Part shown: positions 34,303 through 43,406 of the stretch, piece by piece
How the letters are laid out: each line of letters opens with the position of its first letter
How positions within the stretch are numbered: position 1 is the stretch's first letter
DNA from: Lewinellaceae bacterium
GTDB lineage: Bacteria > Bacteroidota > Bacteroidia > Chitinophagales > Saprospiraceae
Length of the DNA stretch: 64,000 bases
Direction: 5' to 3'
Assembly: GCA_020636405.1 (NCBI GenBank)
Contig: JACJXW010000004.1
Coordinates: 2,468,001-2,532,000 of the forward strand
Position numbers and translations under genes: made by a program
The notes under the pieces: generated by a model
Database searches by the model: none
Told to the model about the DNA's origin: nothing
The model's input: the letters and a program-made list of their open reading frames with translations, nothing else

Positions 34303-34650
34303 AGTTTTCTCATTTAGTCGTGGTCAAAAAATACAAAAGGCCTGCCTTTGATAAACTTCATTTAAGGCGCCTGGATTTTCTGTTCTATCTGCCGTCTTTT
34401 GTTGGGAAAGTACTGTAATCTACCATTTTATCGGGGATATGGTTCCCCTGATTGATATTTTTTCTGGGCAGATCCTGCATTTTGCCAAATGATGTCTTTT
34501 CAAGAACGCATACCGAAAAGCATAAATTGCCTGGATTTTCGGGAAAGACAATTTGGCAATGTTGGAAAAATCGATGGGAAGGAAGGCCTGGTAGGGCAGG
34601 AGTGAAGGGGCGATGGCTTTTCTTGCTTCCGGGCAGCAGGATGGGGCGGG
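34303..34650. other. Intergenic gap, no gene supported
   Basis: This stretch precedes the TIR gene on the minus strand. GGGGA/TCCCC (34436-34451) forms a small hairpin followed by a T-rich run, which may end minor transcription on the plus strand. An open frame across 34420-34743 on the minus strand has no coding character and runs through a terminator. Confidence 0.4.
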
Positions 34651-34719
34651 CTGAAAAAAAAGAAACCAGTACCCCGAAATGCAGTGTTGGGATAGCACTT
34701 CCATTTCGCAGGACTGGTT
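34651..34719 (-). terminator. Long stem-loop terminator downstream of the sensor kinase gene
   Basis: AACCAGT (34664-34670), GAAATG (34676-34681) and AGTG (34683-34686) pair with CACT (34696-34699), CATTTC (34702-34707) and ACTGGTT (34713-34719), giving a long interrupted stem. Read on the minus strand the stem is followed by TTCTTTTTTTTC, a good T-tract. It lies about 190 bases beyond the stop at 34912; the intervening bases (34720-34911) contain no gene. Confidence 0.75.
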
Positions 34720-34911
34720 CAGAAAGCCTAATTCTAGAAACAAAGATCTAATAATCCTTTAGCCCAGCGCAAGGCTGAACTGTGCATGAGGCTGCACCAT
34801 ATTGGGTTTTTGGGACTATGTAATTTTTTCTTTCCTTTAATTCCATGTCAAAGTTAAAGCGTCGGCCGCATTCGGGTGTTAGAACGGGATTAGAGATGAA
34901 TTAGAAAGCTA

Positions 34912-36267
34912 TTAGAGGGGTAGGCTGAGTGTGAAAGAGGTGCCGTTTTCCGGTGTTGAAGACAATTGTACCTTCCCATCGTGCATCTTTGCCACCTTTT
35001 CCACCAGTGCCAGGCCGATACCGTAACCGGGAAAGCTGCGGGCATTGTCGGCCCGGAAGAAAGGCGTGAAAATGTGGGGCTGAGCATTCTCGGGAATGCC
35101 GATGCCGTGGTCGGTTACCCGGAGCACCATTTCGGCGTCGGTAAAGTTCAGTTTTATTTTGATGGGAGAATTTTCGGAAAATTTGATCGCATTTTCCAGG
35201 AGGTTACTGACGGCAATCCGTATGAGGTTGTAATACCCCCGGTAGAGCATTTTTTCGGGATCGGATGGAAGGCCTGAAAACTCAATGCTTATGCTGGCGC
35301 GAGGATAAGATTCTTTAAACTCTTCCACCAGGTCCAGGATAAGTTCATCGAAGCGCCACTCGGCTATCCTGCCTTCGCTGGTATCGGGATAGCTCATGCG
35401 GATGAGCTGCCGGGCCAGAGCGTCAAGGCGGTCAGCCTCCTCTCCAATAACTTTCAGAGAGTGGTAGTATTCAGTGGCTGAACGTTCTTTGAGCATTGCC
35501 GTTTCTACTTCGCCGATGATAGCGGTAAGTGGGTTCTTGATCTGGTGGGAAGCATTGCCAATGAATAGGTTTTGGGTTTCAATGGCGGCTTCTATGCGAT
35601 CCAGCATGCGGTTAAAAGTAGTGGCCAGCTGTTTGAGTTCGTCCTGCCGGCCGGGCTCTTCCTCCAGGCGCAGATGCAGGTTGCTGGAGTTGATGCTTTT
35701 CATTTTTATGATCATCTGCCCGATCGGAAGAAGGATGTGCCAGGCGTACCAGCGCCCGAGAAGGAAAACCACCAGCAGGGCAACGCCAAGGAGAACGGCC
35801 ATCAGCTTCATGAGGTTACTCAGCTTGCGCTGCCCGTAGAGGTCCTGGGCTGCGACAATTGCGGCAAATACGCCCTGGTTGTCTTCGTAGCGAATGCCAA
35901 CCACGGAAATTTTACCGTAGTGGTAGCGCACTTCTTCGCCCTGCCGCACCTGGTTGAGGACATTGATATTCAGGAATTCAGGCAGGGGTGAGGGTGAGTC
36001 CTTTCCCTGGTCGAGGGCATAGAAGAATTCCTCCTCCTGCGGCAGGGTGCGCAGGTGGCGCCGGCGCACCTCCTCGAATATCGGCTGATTGAGTTCGTCT
36101 TTTTCCAGAAAAGCCTGAGCGGCAACCTGGGCCCTTTCTTCCAGCCGGATAAAGAACTCGTTGTGGGTATAACGGCGGGTCAGGAAATAGAGCAATAAAA
36201 AAATGATGGCCAGCAAGGTAAAGCTGAACAGGGCGAAGGTGCTGGCAATTCTATTCCGTAACGTCAT
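34912..36267 (-). CDS. Sensor histidine kinase of a two-component pair
   Basis: A 451-residue membrane kinase. Transmembrane helices at about 9-30 and 152-172 enclose a periplasmic sensing region of about 120 residues. A HAMP segment (about 173-225) is followed by the HisKA H-box NASHQIKNPLTAI (His241), the N-box NLLENAIKFSEN, the G1 DHGIGIPE and the G2 GYGIGLALVEK. It overlaps its response regulator by 17 bases. The periplasmic domain has no recognised ligand motif, so the stimulus is unknown. Confidence 0.92.
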   Translation of the reverse strand: MTLRNRIASTFALFSFTLLAIIFLLLYFLTRRYTHNEFFIRLEERAQVAAQAFLEKDELNQPIFEEVRRRHLRTLPQEEEFFYALDQGKDSPSPLPEFLNINVLNQVRQGEEVRYHYGKISVVGIRYEDNQGVFAAIVAAQDLYGQRKLSNLMKLMAVLLGVALLVVFLLGRWYAWHILLPIGQMIIKMKSINSSNLHLRLEEEPGRQDELKQLATTFNRMLDRIEAAIETQNLFIGNASHQIKNPLTAIIGEVETAMLKERSATEYYHSLKVIGEEADRLDALARQLIRMSYPDTSEGRIAEWRFDELILDLVEEFKESYPRASISIEFSGLPSDPEKMLYRGYYNLIRIAVSNLLENAIKFSENSPIKIKLNFTDAEMVLRVTDHGIGIPENAQPHIFTPFFRADNARSFPGYGIGLALVEKVAKMHDGKVQLSSTPENGTSFTLSLPL

Positions 36268-36946
36268 GGCCTTCCTTTAGTATGTATCCCATACCGTAAA
36301 CAGTATGAAGGAGTTTATTGGGGTATCCTTTGTCGACCTTGTTGCGGAGGTAATTCACATAAACATCCACCACGTTGGTGCCCGTATCGAAATCCAGCCC
36401 CCATACTTTTTCCAGGAGTTCGAACCTGGACAATGCCTTGCCGGGGTTGTGCATGAAGAACTCCAGCAATTTGAACTCCCGAACCGTCAGCTTGATCGGG
36501 CGCCCTTCCCGGAAGGCCTCCTTGGAATCGAGGTTGACTTCCAGCCCGCCGTACTGCAACAGGTTGGCAGTTGGCAATTGGCGGCGATAACGCCGGACCA
36601 AAGCGTTCAGCCGCGCCATCAGCTCATTCAGCTTGAAGGGTTTGGCCATGTAGTCGTCCGCTCCGGCTTCCAGTCCTTTTACCACATGATTGGTATGGTT
36701 AAGGGCACTCAGCATCAGGATGGGGGTGTCTTTCCGGTAGTTTTGGCGGATCTGCTGGCAAACCTCCCATCCGTTCTTTCTGGGTAGGATGATGTCAAGA
36801 ATGATTGCGTCAAATTCATTACCGGCCATCATATCCAATCCCGTTTCTCCATCATAGGCCGTGCTCACCTGATAGCCAGCGGTAGAAAGGCTACGTTCGA
36901 TGAAGGAGGCTATATTTTTTTCGTCTTCGATGAGTAATACTTTCAT
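36251..36946 (-). CDS. OmpR-family response regulator
   Basis: A 231-residue regulator. The receiver has the acidic pair EDEK at 7-10, the phosphoacceptor Asp51 in IILDIILPRKNGW, Thr/Ser (MLSALNH) and Lys (AKPF). The winged-helix C-terminal domain contains VREFKLLEFFMHNPGKALSR and DVYVNYLRNKVD. It is the first gene of the operon with the kinase. The gap upstream (36947-37204, 258 bases) contains no gene and no convincing -7 box. Confidence 0.93.
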   Translation of the reverse strand: MKVLLIEDEKNIASFIERSLSTAGYQVSTAYDGETGLDMMAGNEFDAIILDIILPRKNGWEVCQQIRQNYRKDTPILMLSALNHTNHVVKGLEAGADDYMAKPFKLNELMARLNALVRRYRRQLPTANLLQYGGLEVNLDSKEAFREGRPIKLTVREFKLLEFFMHNPGKALSRFELLEKVWGLDFDTGTNVVDVYVNYLRNKVDKGYPNKLLHTVYGMGYILKEGHDVTE

Positions 36947-37204
36947 ACACTGTTTTTAATATATGCTAAATGACGTCCCGGCCGGGCGATATTCTATGCC
37001 TGAAGCGCTGGTTCGCATTTCCGGAAGATCATCAGCTCCCACAGGAACTACACGGGGGTGACGGCTGCAAGGCCGCGGTTCAATGCCCGCCCGGGCGAAG
37101 AAAATCCGAGGTTTTGAAACGACACGAACTGAAGACTGAAAATTGGAAAAGGGCCACCTTGGAAGATCACTCCCTTCCTTTTCGTTAAACGGAAGTAGTT
37201 CGTT

Positions 37205-39319
37205 CTACCTCACTACCCAGCCATTCCCCCAACCCTTTTTAGAATTGACGAAGGCAAGTTCGCCTTTGTCGTTCTCCGCCATCAGGATCATTCCCTGCGA
37301 CTCGATGCCGCGTAACTTGCGGGGCGCCAGGTTGGCAACCAGGACGACAGGTTGGCCAGGTAGTTCTTCGGGTTTGAAGAACTCGGCGATACCGGAGACC
37401 ACCGTGCGTTGTTCGCTGCCCAGGTCGACCGTGAGTTTGAGCAGTTTATCGGCCTTGGGAACGGCTTCGGCCGCCGTGATGGTGCCTGTTCGAAAATCGA
37501 GCTTGGAGAAGTCCTCATACTGAATGATGGGCTTGATGGCTTCTCTTGCGGGCCCTTTTTCCTCCTCCAGTACTTTTTGGAGCCGTTCCTTCTGTCGGTT
37601 GACGATCAGCAGGCGGCTGTCGTCCTTGCGGTCTACGATCTTGGCAAACAGCAACTCCGGCTCGCCCACTTTGTGGCCGGCCGGCAAGACGGGCTCTCCG
37701 GCATCCAGCTTATCCAGCGCGGCCTGCAGGTCTCCGTTCTGTAACGGAGGGAGGTTCAGGAGCCTCCGGATCTTCGGTGCGGTAAAGGGAATGAAGGGCT
37801 CGGCCAGCAAGCTCAACAGGGCCACTATCTGCAGGCTGGTGAACATGCAGTCTTTCACGGCCTGGCTATCCGGGTCATCTTTGTATATCTTCCAGGGGGA
37901 GGCCTCCTGCAGGTAAGTATTGCCCCAGGAGGAAAGCTCCATCAGTGCCAGCACTGCTGCACGGAAACTGAAGCCATCCAGCTCGCTGGTGATCTTTTGG
38001 ACGATCTCCCGGGCGGGCGCCAGGGCGGGGCCTATATCCTGGGAAGTGGCGGGCACTAAGCCGTCGTAATATTTATTGGTGAGTACGATGACGCGGTTGA
38101 CGAAATTACCCAGGTTGTCGGCCAGTTCCTTGTCGTGGAAATCGGTAAACTCATCCCACTTGAAATCCGCGTCCTTATTTTCCGGCATATTGCGGATCAG
38201 GGCGTAGCGCAGCGCATCTTCTTTATTGGGGAAATCGCGGAATTCCTCGAGGTATTCATGCTGTTCAATGCCCCAGCCCCTGGACTTGGAAAATTTCTGC
38301 CCTTCGAAGTTGAGGAACTGGTTGGCGGGTACGTTTTTCGGTAGGTTGAACGCTCCGTAGGCCTTCAGCATTGCGGGGAAGACGATGCAGTGGAAGACGA
38401 TATTGTCTTTTCCAATGAAGTGGATGAGAGTGGTATCCTTGTCTTTCCAGTACAGTTCCCAGTCTTTTCCGTTCTCCTTAGCCCATTGCCGGGTGGAAGA
38501 GATGTAGCCGATGGGGGCGTCGAACCAGACATAGAGCACTTTGCCTTTAGCTTCGGCCAGGGGTACCGGAATGCCCCAATCCAGGTCGCGGGTGATGGCC
38601 CGGGGCTGCAACCCGCCATCCAGCCAGGAAAGGCATTGCCCTACCACATGGCGTTTCCATGCCTTGGGGTCATGGTGCTGTTCGCCGTCCAGTTCTCCGG
38701 TGTCGATCCACCGGCGCAGCCATTCTTCATGCTTATCGAGTTTGAAGTACCAGTGTTTGGTCTTTTTCAGTTGCGGCGCCTTACCGCTAAGCGTGGAACG
38801 GGGGTTGATCAGTTCAAGCGGGGAGAGGTCTGAGCCGCAGTTTTCGCATTGGTCGCCATAGGCTTCCTCGTGTCCGCATTTGGGGCAGGTGCCCACGATG
38901 TAGCGGTCGGCGAGGAACTGGTCGAATGCTTCATCGTAGTATTGCTCGATCTCCCGCTCTTCGAACTCTCCTCCCTTTTCATAGAGTTTCAGGAAGAAAT
39001 CCTGGGAGGTTTCGTGGTGTAGCGGGGCGCTGGTACGGTGGTAATAATCGAAGGAAATGCCCAGCCGGGCAAAGGTGTCCTTGTTCAGTTCATGGTACTT
39101 ATCAATAATCTCCTGAGGAGAGATGCCTTCTTTCTTGGCGCGGATGGTGATGGCTGCGCCGTGCTCGTCGGAGCCGCACACCCAGACGACATCCTTACCT
39201 AACAGGCGCAGGTAGCGCACATAGATATCTGCCGGCAAGTAGGCGCCGGCCAGGTGTCCGAGGTGCAGGGCGCCATTGGCGTAAGGCAGGGCGGAGGTAA
39301 TGAGGTATCTTTTGCTCAT
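37205..39319 (-). CDS. metG: Methionyl-tRNA synthetase
   Basis: A 704-residue enzyme that charges tRNA-Met with methionine. It has the class I HIGH signature as HLGH (about residues 19-22), a zinc knuckle with CPKCG and CENCG, and a KMSKS loop in the form KFSKS (GQKFSKSRGWG). It is a MetRS1-type enzyme with a C-terminal OB-fold tRNA-binding domain (DFRTGTITAAEAVPKADKLLKLTVDLG-type, here split by a short linker, ending FVNSKKGWGNG). The start at 39319 (MSKRYLITSALPYANG) is right; the 53 upstream codons in the same frame read through a repeat-rich leader. Confidence 0.95.
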   Translation of the reverse strand: MSKRYLITSALPYANGALHLGHLAGAYLPADIYVRYLRLLGKDVVWVCGSDEHGAAITIRAKKEGISPQEIIDKYHELNKDTFARLGISFDYYHRTSAPLHHETSQDFFLKLYEKGGEFEEREIEQYYDEAFDQFLADRYIVGTCPKCGHEEAYGDQCENCGSDLSPLELINPRSTLSGKAPQLKKTKHWYFKLDKHEEWLRRWIDTGELDGEQHHDPKAWKRHVVGQCLSWLDGGLQPRAITRDLDWGIPVPLAEAKGKVLYVWFDAPIGYISSTRQWAKENGKDWELYWKDKDTTLIHFIGKDNIVFHCIVFPAMLKAYGAFNLPKNVPANQFLNFEGQKFSKSRGWGIEQHEYLEEFRDFPNKEDALRYALIRNMPENKDADFKWDEFTDFHDKELADNLGNFVNRVIVLTNKYYDGLVPATSQDIGPALAPAREIVQKITSELDGFSFRAAVLALMELSSWGNTYLQEASPWKIYKDDPDSQAVKDCMFTSLQIVALLSLLAEPFIPFTAPKIRRLLNLPPLQNGDLQAALDKLDAGEPVLPAGHKVGEPELLFAKIVDRKDDSRLLIVNRQKERLQKVLEEEKGPAREAIKPIIQYEDFSKLDFRTGTITAAEAVPKADKLLKLTVDLGSEQRTVVSGIAEFFKPEELPGQPVVLVANLAPRKLRGIESQGMILMAENDKGELAFVNSKKGWGNGWVVR

Positions 39320-39329
39320 TGGTCGTGAG

Positions 39330-39425
39330 ATATTGTGTACAGGTGTATGCGTGCATTTGTGTTCTAGTGCCACTCTGGTTGGTAGCCGGGACAAACGAAT
39401 GCACCCATTCACCAATGCACTATAA
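39330..39425. repeat. GCATTCGTG-type repeat cluster at the metG leader
   Basis: On the minus strand TAGTGCATTGGTG followed by GGTGCATTCGTTTG, and on the plus strand a related block (GTGCATTTGTGTTCTAGTG), recall the array at 734-815. The stretch TGCATTGGTG is shared exactly by the two loci. Like that array, this one lies directly upstream of a minus-strand start codon. Bases 39426-39710 show no gene or clear signal. Confidence 0.6.
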
Positions 39426-39710
39426 AGGCTGCGAATATACGGCAAAGACAACACAATGACCGAAGAAATGGTTTCCAAAGGCAGGTTAGGAAGAATGATG
39501 AGTCAGTAATGAAAAAGACAGGAGCCCGCTTTGGCCTTTTGCTTTTCCCGGCACAACAGGCAGGATAATTGGCTAATGCTCACTTAAATGTTTGAAAATT
39601 AGGCATTTATTGTAAAGGCCTTTTGGTTGTGTAAATGTTTTCCCAAGATAAAGATGTTAGAAAAGCGCATGTTCAAAATACCTTAGAAAAGGGTCAATAG
39701 GGATATGTTC

Positions 39711-40320
39711 CTATTCCTCCTCTTCCTTACTCATTAACTTCTGAATAATAGCTTCTACTTTTTCGAGGGGTAGGGCGGTCAACTCGGCGATATCCACTAT
39801 CGCTATTCCTTTTTTCTAAGCGCGGGAGACTACATTACGAAGGCCCTTCTTCACGCCCTTCTTCACGCCCTTCTTCACGCCCTTCCTTCAGCCCCTGTCT
39901 TTTGAATTCCTGTAAGATAGCTTCTTCAATACCCATCGCTTGTCTGGATTTTGTTAATTGTTGAACATTTTCTTCAAATTTATGGAAATAATCATCTTCT
40001 TCAAAGGGGATATAGAACTTGATGAAGTTAAGTAATTTCCGAATCTTCTTTCTATCAACTTTGAACCGCAATAAATGCCGTACTAGTCCAATTTTAGTTT
40101 GGAGGCGTTGGCTGTCCCCCTTCATGGTAAGGGATAATTCCTGGCGTGCCACTTCCAGGGTAAGGCCAAAAAGGTTGGCGGAACGGCGCAACGACTCAGA
40201 AGTATGATCTATCACAGTGAATGTTCTGTAACGATAATAAGTCTCTGTTCCCCAAAATGACTCCCGGAATTCTGAGTAGTGATGCTGGCGGTTAGCATCT
40301 GTGAAGATGGCAATAGCAAC
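39711..40320 (-). pseudogene. Decayed Rpn/PD-(D/E)XK nuclease-family transposase-like gene
   Basis: The core frame (40312-39835) reads KVAIAIFTDANRQHHYSEFR and then FWGTETYYRYRTFTV, matching the middle of Rpn/DUF4351-type proteins, and runs into a repetitive tail of KEGREEG units. The tail ends at a stop at 39835, but a +1 frame continues through an in-frame stop into KKGIAIVDIAELTALPLEKV at 39810-39751 and on to a stop at 39711. This is the usual C-terminus of the family (IAEITGLSVEEI-like). At the 5' side the conserved N-terminal nuclease core is missing. One frameshift, one stop and a missing N-terminus argue that it is no longer functional. Confidence 0.7.
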
Positions 40321-40322
40321 TT

Positions 40323-40631
40323 TCAGGCCGCCCAGCGGAACCCTTGCAATTCCCACGCTCCCCGGGGTTGGAAATAGGCAAACTGGAAGTGCAGGGATTT
40401 CTTTTCGTAACAAAGTTCGTAGGAGGCTAGGCCCAAATCCTGGCTGAGTTGGCGGGTTTCGGTACACTTGCAGTTGAGGAAGCGGCCCAGTTGGCTTTCC
40501 TTTTCGTTCAGGCGTTGCTGGGCCAGCCGCAGCAATTCGTCCGGAACAAGGGATTGTTGGCTGGCTTCCAGTGCGAGGGAGGACAATTCAATGGATAAGG
40601 ATAAGATCTTCATGGTCCTGGTGTTTTTCAT
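40323..40631 (-). CDS. Small hypothetical protein upstream of the decayed Rpn gene
   Basis: A 102-residue protein with the pattern SIELSSLALEASQQSLVPDELLRLAQQ, then a C-terminal half of KSLHFQFAYFQPRGAWELQGFRW resembling the beta-rich end of DUF4019/DUF3887-type proteins. A CACATTTG -7-like box (40654-40647, minus) would give a ten-base leader, supporting the ATG at 40631. It ends exactly where the Rpn similarity begins. It may be a complete small gene or a remnant; confidence is limited. Confidence 0.42.
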   Translation of the reverse strand: MKNTRTMKILSLSIELSSLALEASQQSLVPDELLRLAQQRLNEKESQLGRFLNCKCTETRQLSQDLGLASYELCYEKKSLHFQFAYFQPRGAWELQGFRWAA

Positions 40632-40792
40632 TGATCAGTGCTAATACAAATGTGTTACCTTTTTTTGATTGGGAATCGGCCTTTTTTGTCAATGGGGTAT
40701 TTGAATGAGTGACTGTAGCTTTTTTTCGATCGAAGCCTTAATTTTTTTTCTCTCCTGGCAATAATATCAAAATGGGCCGCGTTTTATTGCCG

Positions 40793-40929
40793 TATTTTGG
40801 AGAATGGATAGCTTCACTTCAAGCGCTTCTCCATTACCGTCACGACAGATTTTATCTGCAAGAATATAACTGGGGTTTAGTTTTTTAGAGGAGTGTAGTA
40901 GCGTAATGCTACTACGCTTTCTTTTTTTT
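40793..40929 (+). ncRNA. Candidate small RNA or structured leader before the DUF1015 gene
   Basis: A TATTTTG -7-like element (40793-40799) is followed by the stem GGAGAA/TTCTCC (40799-40832), a short AGAT/ATCT hairpin (40848-40857) and a perfect terminator: GTAGTAGC (40895-40902) pairs with GCTACTAC (40908-40915), followed by TTTCTTTTTTTTT. The terminator sits 35 bases before the ATG of the next gene, on the same strand, with no plus-strand gene upstream. So it must end a separate short transcript or act as an attenuator. The promoter is weak. Confidence 0.4.
40895..40929 (+). terminator. Rho-independent terminator/attenuator ahead of the DUF1015 gene
   Basis: A perfect eight-base stem GTAGTAGC/GCTACTAC with loop GTAAT is followed by GCTTTC and a run of nine T. 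Confidence 0.8.
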
Positions 40930-40963
40930 GCTAATTTCCTTCCCGGACCAAGCAGATAAGCCT

Positions 40964-42073
40964 ATGCACATCAAACCTTTTCAGGCGGTATACCCCAACC
41001 TGGATTTCATTACCTCTGCGGATTCCTTCTTCAATTCGGCCCGGGATGAATATGTGGAGTACTTCGACAGCGGGTTTTACACCAAAACCGCACAGGAAGC
41101 TCTTTTTATCTACCGCATCAAAGGGCCTAACCGGCAATATACCGGACTGATCGCCTGTGCGGATATCCGGGATTACCTCGATGGGAACATCAAACAGCAC
41201 GAGCATACCCTGGCCGCTAAGGAACAGCAGCAAATGCAGCTGATGCTCCGCCGGCGGGCAGCCGTGAAACCGGTTCTCCTGGCCTACAACAGAGTAGAGG
41301 CTATCAGCAACTGGATGGAATCGTACATCGCATTGCGGGCTCCGTTCCTGGAAATACAATCAGAAGAAGCCAACGAATGCCACCTGATCTGGGAAGTACG
41401 TGACGGCCAGTCTGTCCGGGAGTTGCAGAATCTTTTTGAACTGTATGTACCCTGCTCGTACATCGCCGACGGACACCACCGCACGTCCACTACTTCTCTC
41501 ATGTATAAAAAGTCGCAGGAAGGTATACATCATGGAGATTACCACCTGCTGCTTTGCGCGCTGTTCCCTTCTTCTGATATTGACATCCTGGATTTTAACC
41601 GGGTCGTCTATGGGTTGAACGGCCTTTCCGATTCGGCATTTATGGCCCATATTGCTCAGTATTTCGATATCGGTTTTCTGGATGCCCCCCGAAAGCCCGT
41701 TCGCAAACATGAGATCACCATGCTGGTGAACCGGGAATGGTACAGCCTGCAATGGAAGAAGCCCGTCCTCCAGGAATACCTCGGGGAGCAATTTGTCCTG
41801 GACGCTATGTTACTGGATGAGAAAGTGCTGGGCAATATCCTCGGTGTTGAAGATGTACGAACGGACCAGCGCATCCTCTATATTGAAGGGCCAAGGGGGC
41901 TGGAGGGGATCCAGCAGGCCGCTACCAGAGGGGAAGAAGCGGTGGCTTTCTGCCTCTATCCCGTTCACCTGAAAGAACTGATGAAGGTGGCCGATGCCGG
42001 GAAGGTAATGCCGCCTAAGTCTACCTGGGTGGAACCTCGCATGAAGAACGGGTTGTTGGTGCAGGAATACTAG
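40964..42073 (+). CDS. DUF1015 family protein
   Basis: A 369-residue DUF1015 protein (COG4198). The family signature is present: MHIKPFQAVYPN, EALFIYRI, GLIACADIRDYLDGNIKQHE, and then YIADGHHRTST. An archaeal member of this family is an ADP-dependent serine kinase (SerK), but most bacterial members are uncharacterised and often sit near serC/serA, which are not here. An in-frame TTG at 40928 would add 12 residues but lies within the terminator T-tract, so the ATG at 40964 is preferred. It lies 69 bases before the amidohydrolase gene and is likely co-transcribed with it. Confidence 0.88.
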   Translation: MHIKPFQAVYPNLDFITSADSFFNSARDEYVEYFDSGFYTKTAQEALFIYRIKGPNRQYTGLIACADIRDYLDGNIKQHEHTLAAKEQQQMQLMLRRRAAVKPVLLAYNRVEAISNWMESYIALRAPFLEIQSEEANECHLIWEVRDGQSVRELQNLFELYVPCSYIADGHHRTSTTSLMYKKSQEGIHHGDYHLLLCALFPSSDIDILDFNRVVYGLNGLSDSAFMAHIAQYFDIGFLDAPRKPVRKHEITMLVNREWYSLQWKKPVLQEYLGEQFVLDAMLLDEKVLGNILGVEDVRTDQRILYIEGPRGLEGIQQAATRGEEAVAFCLYPVHLKELMKVADAGKVMPPKSTWVEPRMKNGLLVQEY

Positions 42074-42142
42074 GGGGCAGGGGAGTAGCCTGCCTGTTTT
42101 CCTCGATTTTTTTTAATTTCAAGCCTCAAAAAAAATTGGCCC

Positions 42143-43321
42143 ATGCGAAAGATAACTGCCGATATGCTCTTGCCCGTCGCTTCGGAACCCATTAAGGAGG
42201 GCGTGGTTGTAATCGATGAAGAAGGGCGGATCCTGGCTTTAGGCAAAAGGCCGGATTATGGCCCGGATGAGTTGGAAGTATACAAAGGCGTCATCGTGCC
42301 CGGTTTTGTCAATACCCATTGCCATCTGGAGCTTTCTCACATGAAAAGCCGCGTCGATACGGGCACAGGCCTGTTGCCCTTTCTGCAAAAAGTGGTCAAA
42401 TTCAGGGATATTCCCATGGAAGAGATCCTGGATGCTATTGAGCGGGCCGACCAGGAAATGTACGAAAACGGGATAGTGGCCGTTGGCGATATCTCGAACA
42501 AGTTGGATACCAAAAAACAGAAAGACAAGAGCCCGATACGATACTATACGTTTGTCGAGATGTTCGATTTTTTACAAAATGAAGGTGCTCAAAAAACCTT
42601 CAACAGTTATAAGGAAGTCTACGACGGCCAAAGCGACAATGACGGCAACCGCAAAAGCTGTGTGCCGCACGCTCCGTATACGGTCTCTCCCCGCCTGTTC
42701 GACCTGATCAACGAGGCCAATCCGGAGGAAGGTATCACCATCAGTATCCACAACCAGGAAACGGAACACGAAGACAATTTCTTCCTCTACAAGTCCGGCG
42801 GATTTGTGGAATTCTATGAGTCCTTCGGCTTTCCGCTCCACCATTTTGAGCCTACGGGCAAAACTTCCATTCACTACGCCCTGGAGCGGATGAACCCCAA
42901 CTGCCGTACCCTTTTTGTCCACAATACCATGACCGGCCCGGAAGATATTCGGGCGGCCCATGCCTGGAGCGATAAAGTCTACTGGGCCACCTGCGCCAAT
43001 GCCAACCTCTACATCGAGAACCGCCTGCCCTATTATCAGCATTTTCTCGACGCGGGCGCCCGTATGACCATCGGCACCGACAGCCTGACGTCCAACTGGC
43101 AATTGTCAGTACTGGAAGAGATGAAAACCATCAGCCGTTATCAGTCTTATGTGCCCTTCGAGGTCCTGCTGCGTTGGGCGACCCTTAACGGCGCCGAGGC
43201 ACTGGGCTTTGATGCGGGCCTGGGCAGTATAGAAGTGGGTAAAACCCCGGGATTGAACCTGCTGGACCTGGATGAGGATCTGGTGTTGTCGGCGGATACG
43301 AGGGTGAAGCGGCTGGTTTGA
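42143..43321 (+). CDS. Amidohydrolase-superfamily deaminase (SsnA/TrzA-like)
   Basis: A 392-residue metal-dependent hydrolase. PGFVNTHCHLELSH gives the HxH metal pair (His59, His61). Later ligands are the His of SIHNQETEHED, the His of LFVHNTMTG and the Asp of IGTDSLTSNWQLS. The N-terminal and C-terminal strands form the small composite beta-domain (VIDEEGRILALGK and IEVGKTPGLNLLDL). This subgroup includes aminofutalosine, guanine and S-adenosylhomocysteine deaminases; Bacteroidota members are commonly left unassigned, and I cannot name the substrate. It follows the DUF1015 gene. Confidence 0.88.
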   Translation: MRKITADMLLPVASEPIKEGVVVIDEEGRILALGKRPDYGPDELEVYKGVIVPGFVNTHCHLELSHMKSRVDTGTGLLPFLQKVVKFRDIPMEEILDAIERADQEMYENGIVAVGDISNKLDTKKQKDKSPIRYYTFVEMFDFLQNEGAQKTFNSYKEVYDGQSDNDGNRKSCVPHAPYTVSPRLFDLINEANPEEGITISIHNQETEHEDNFFLYKSGGFVEFYESFGFPLHHFEPTGKTSIHYALERMNPNCRTLFVHNTMTGPEDIRAAHAWSDKVYWATCANANLYIENRLPYYQHFLDAGARMTIGTDSLTSNWQLSVLEEMKTISRYQSYVPFEVLLRWATLNGAEALGFDAGLGSIEVGKTPGLNLLDLDEDLVLSADTRVKRLV

Positions 43322-43406
43322 GGAGAGGGGGAAGAAGAGGGGAGAATATCCGTGTATCAGGTTTAGAGAACGTTGCGACTGTCAAGCGATAAAGGCTGCA
43401 CGACGA

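Noticed and set aside
34420..34743. 107-codon open frame on the minus strand
   Set aside because: It runs through the long terminator stem-loop of the sensor kinase operon and has no family or codon signal.
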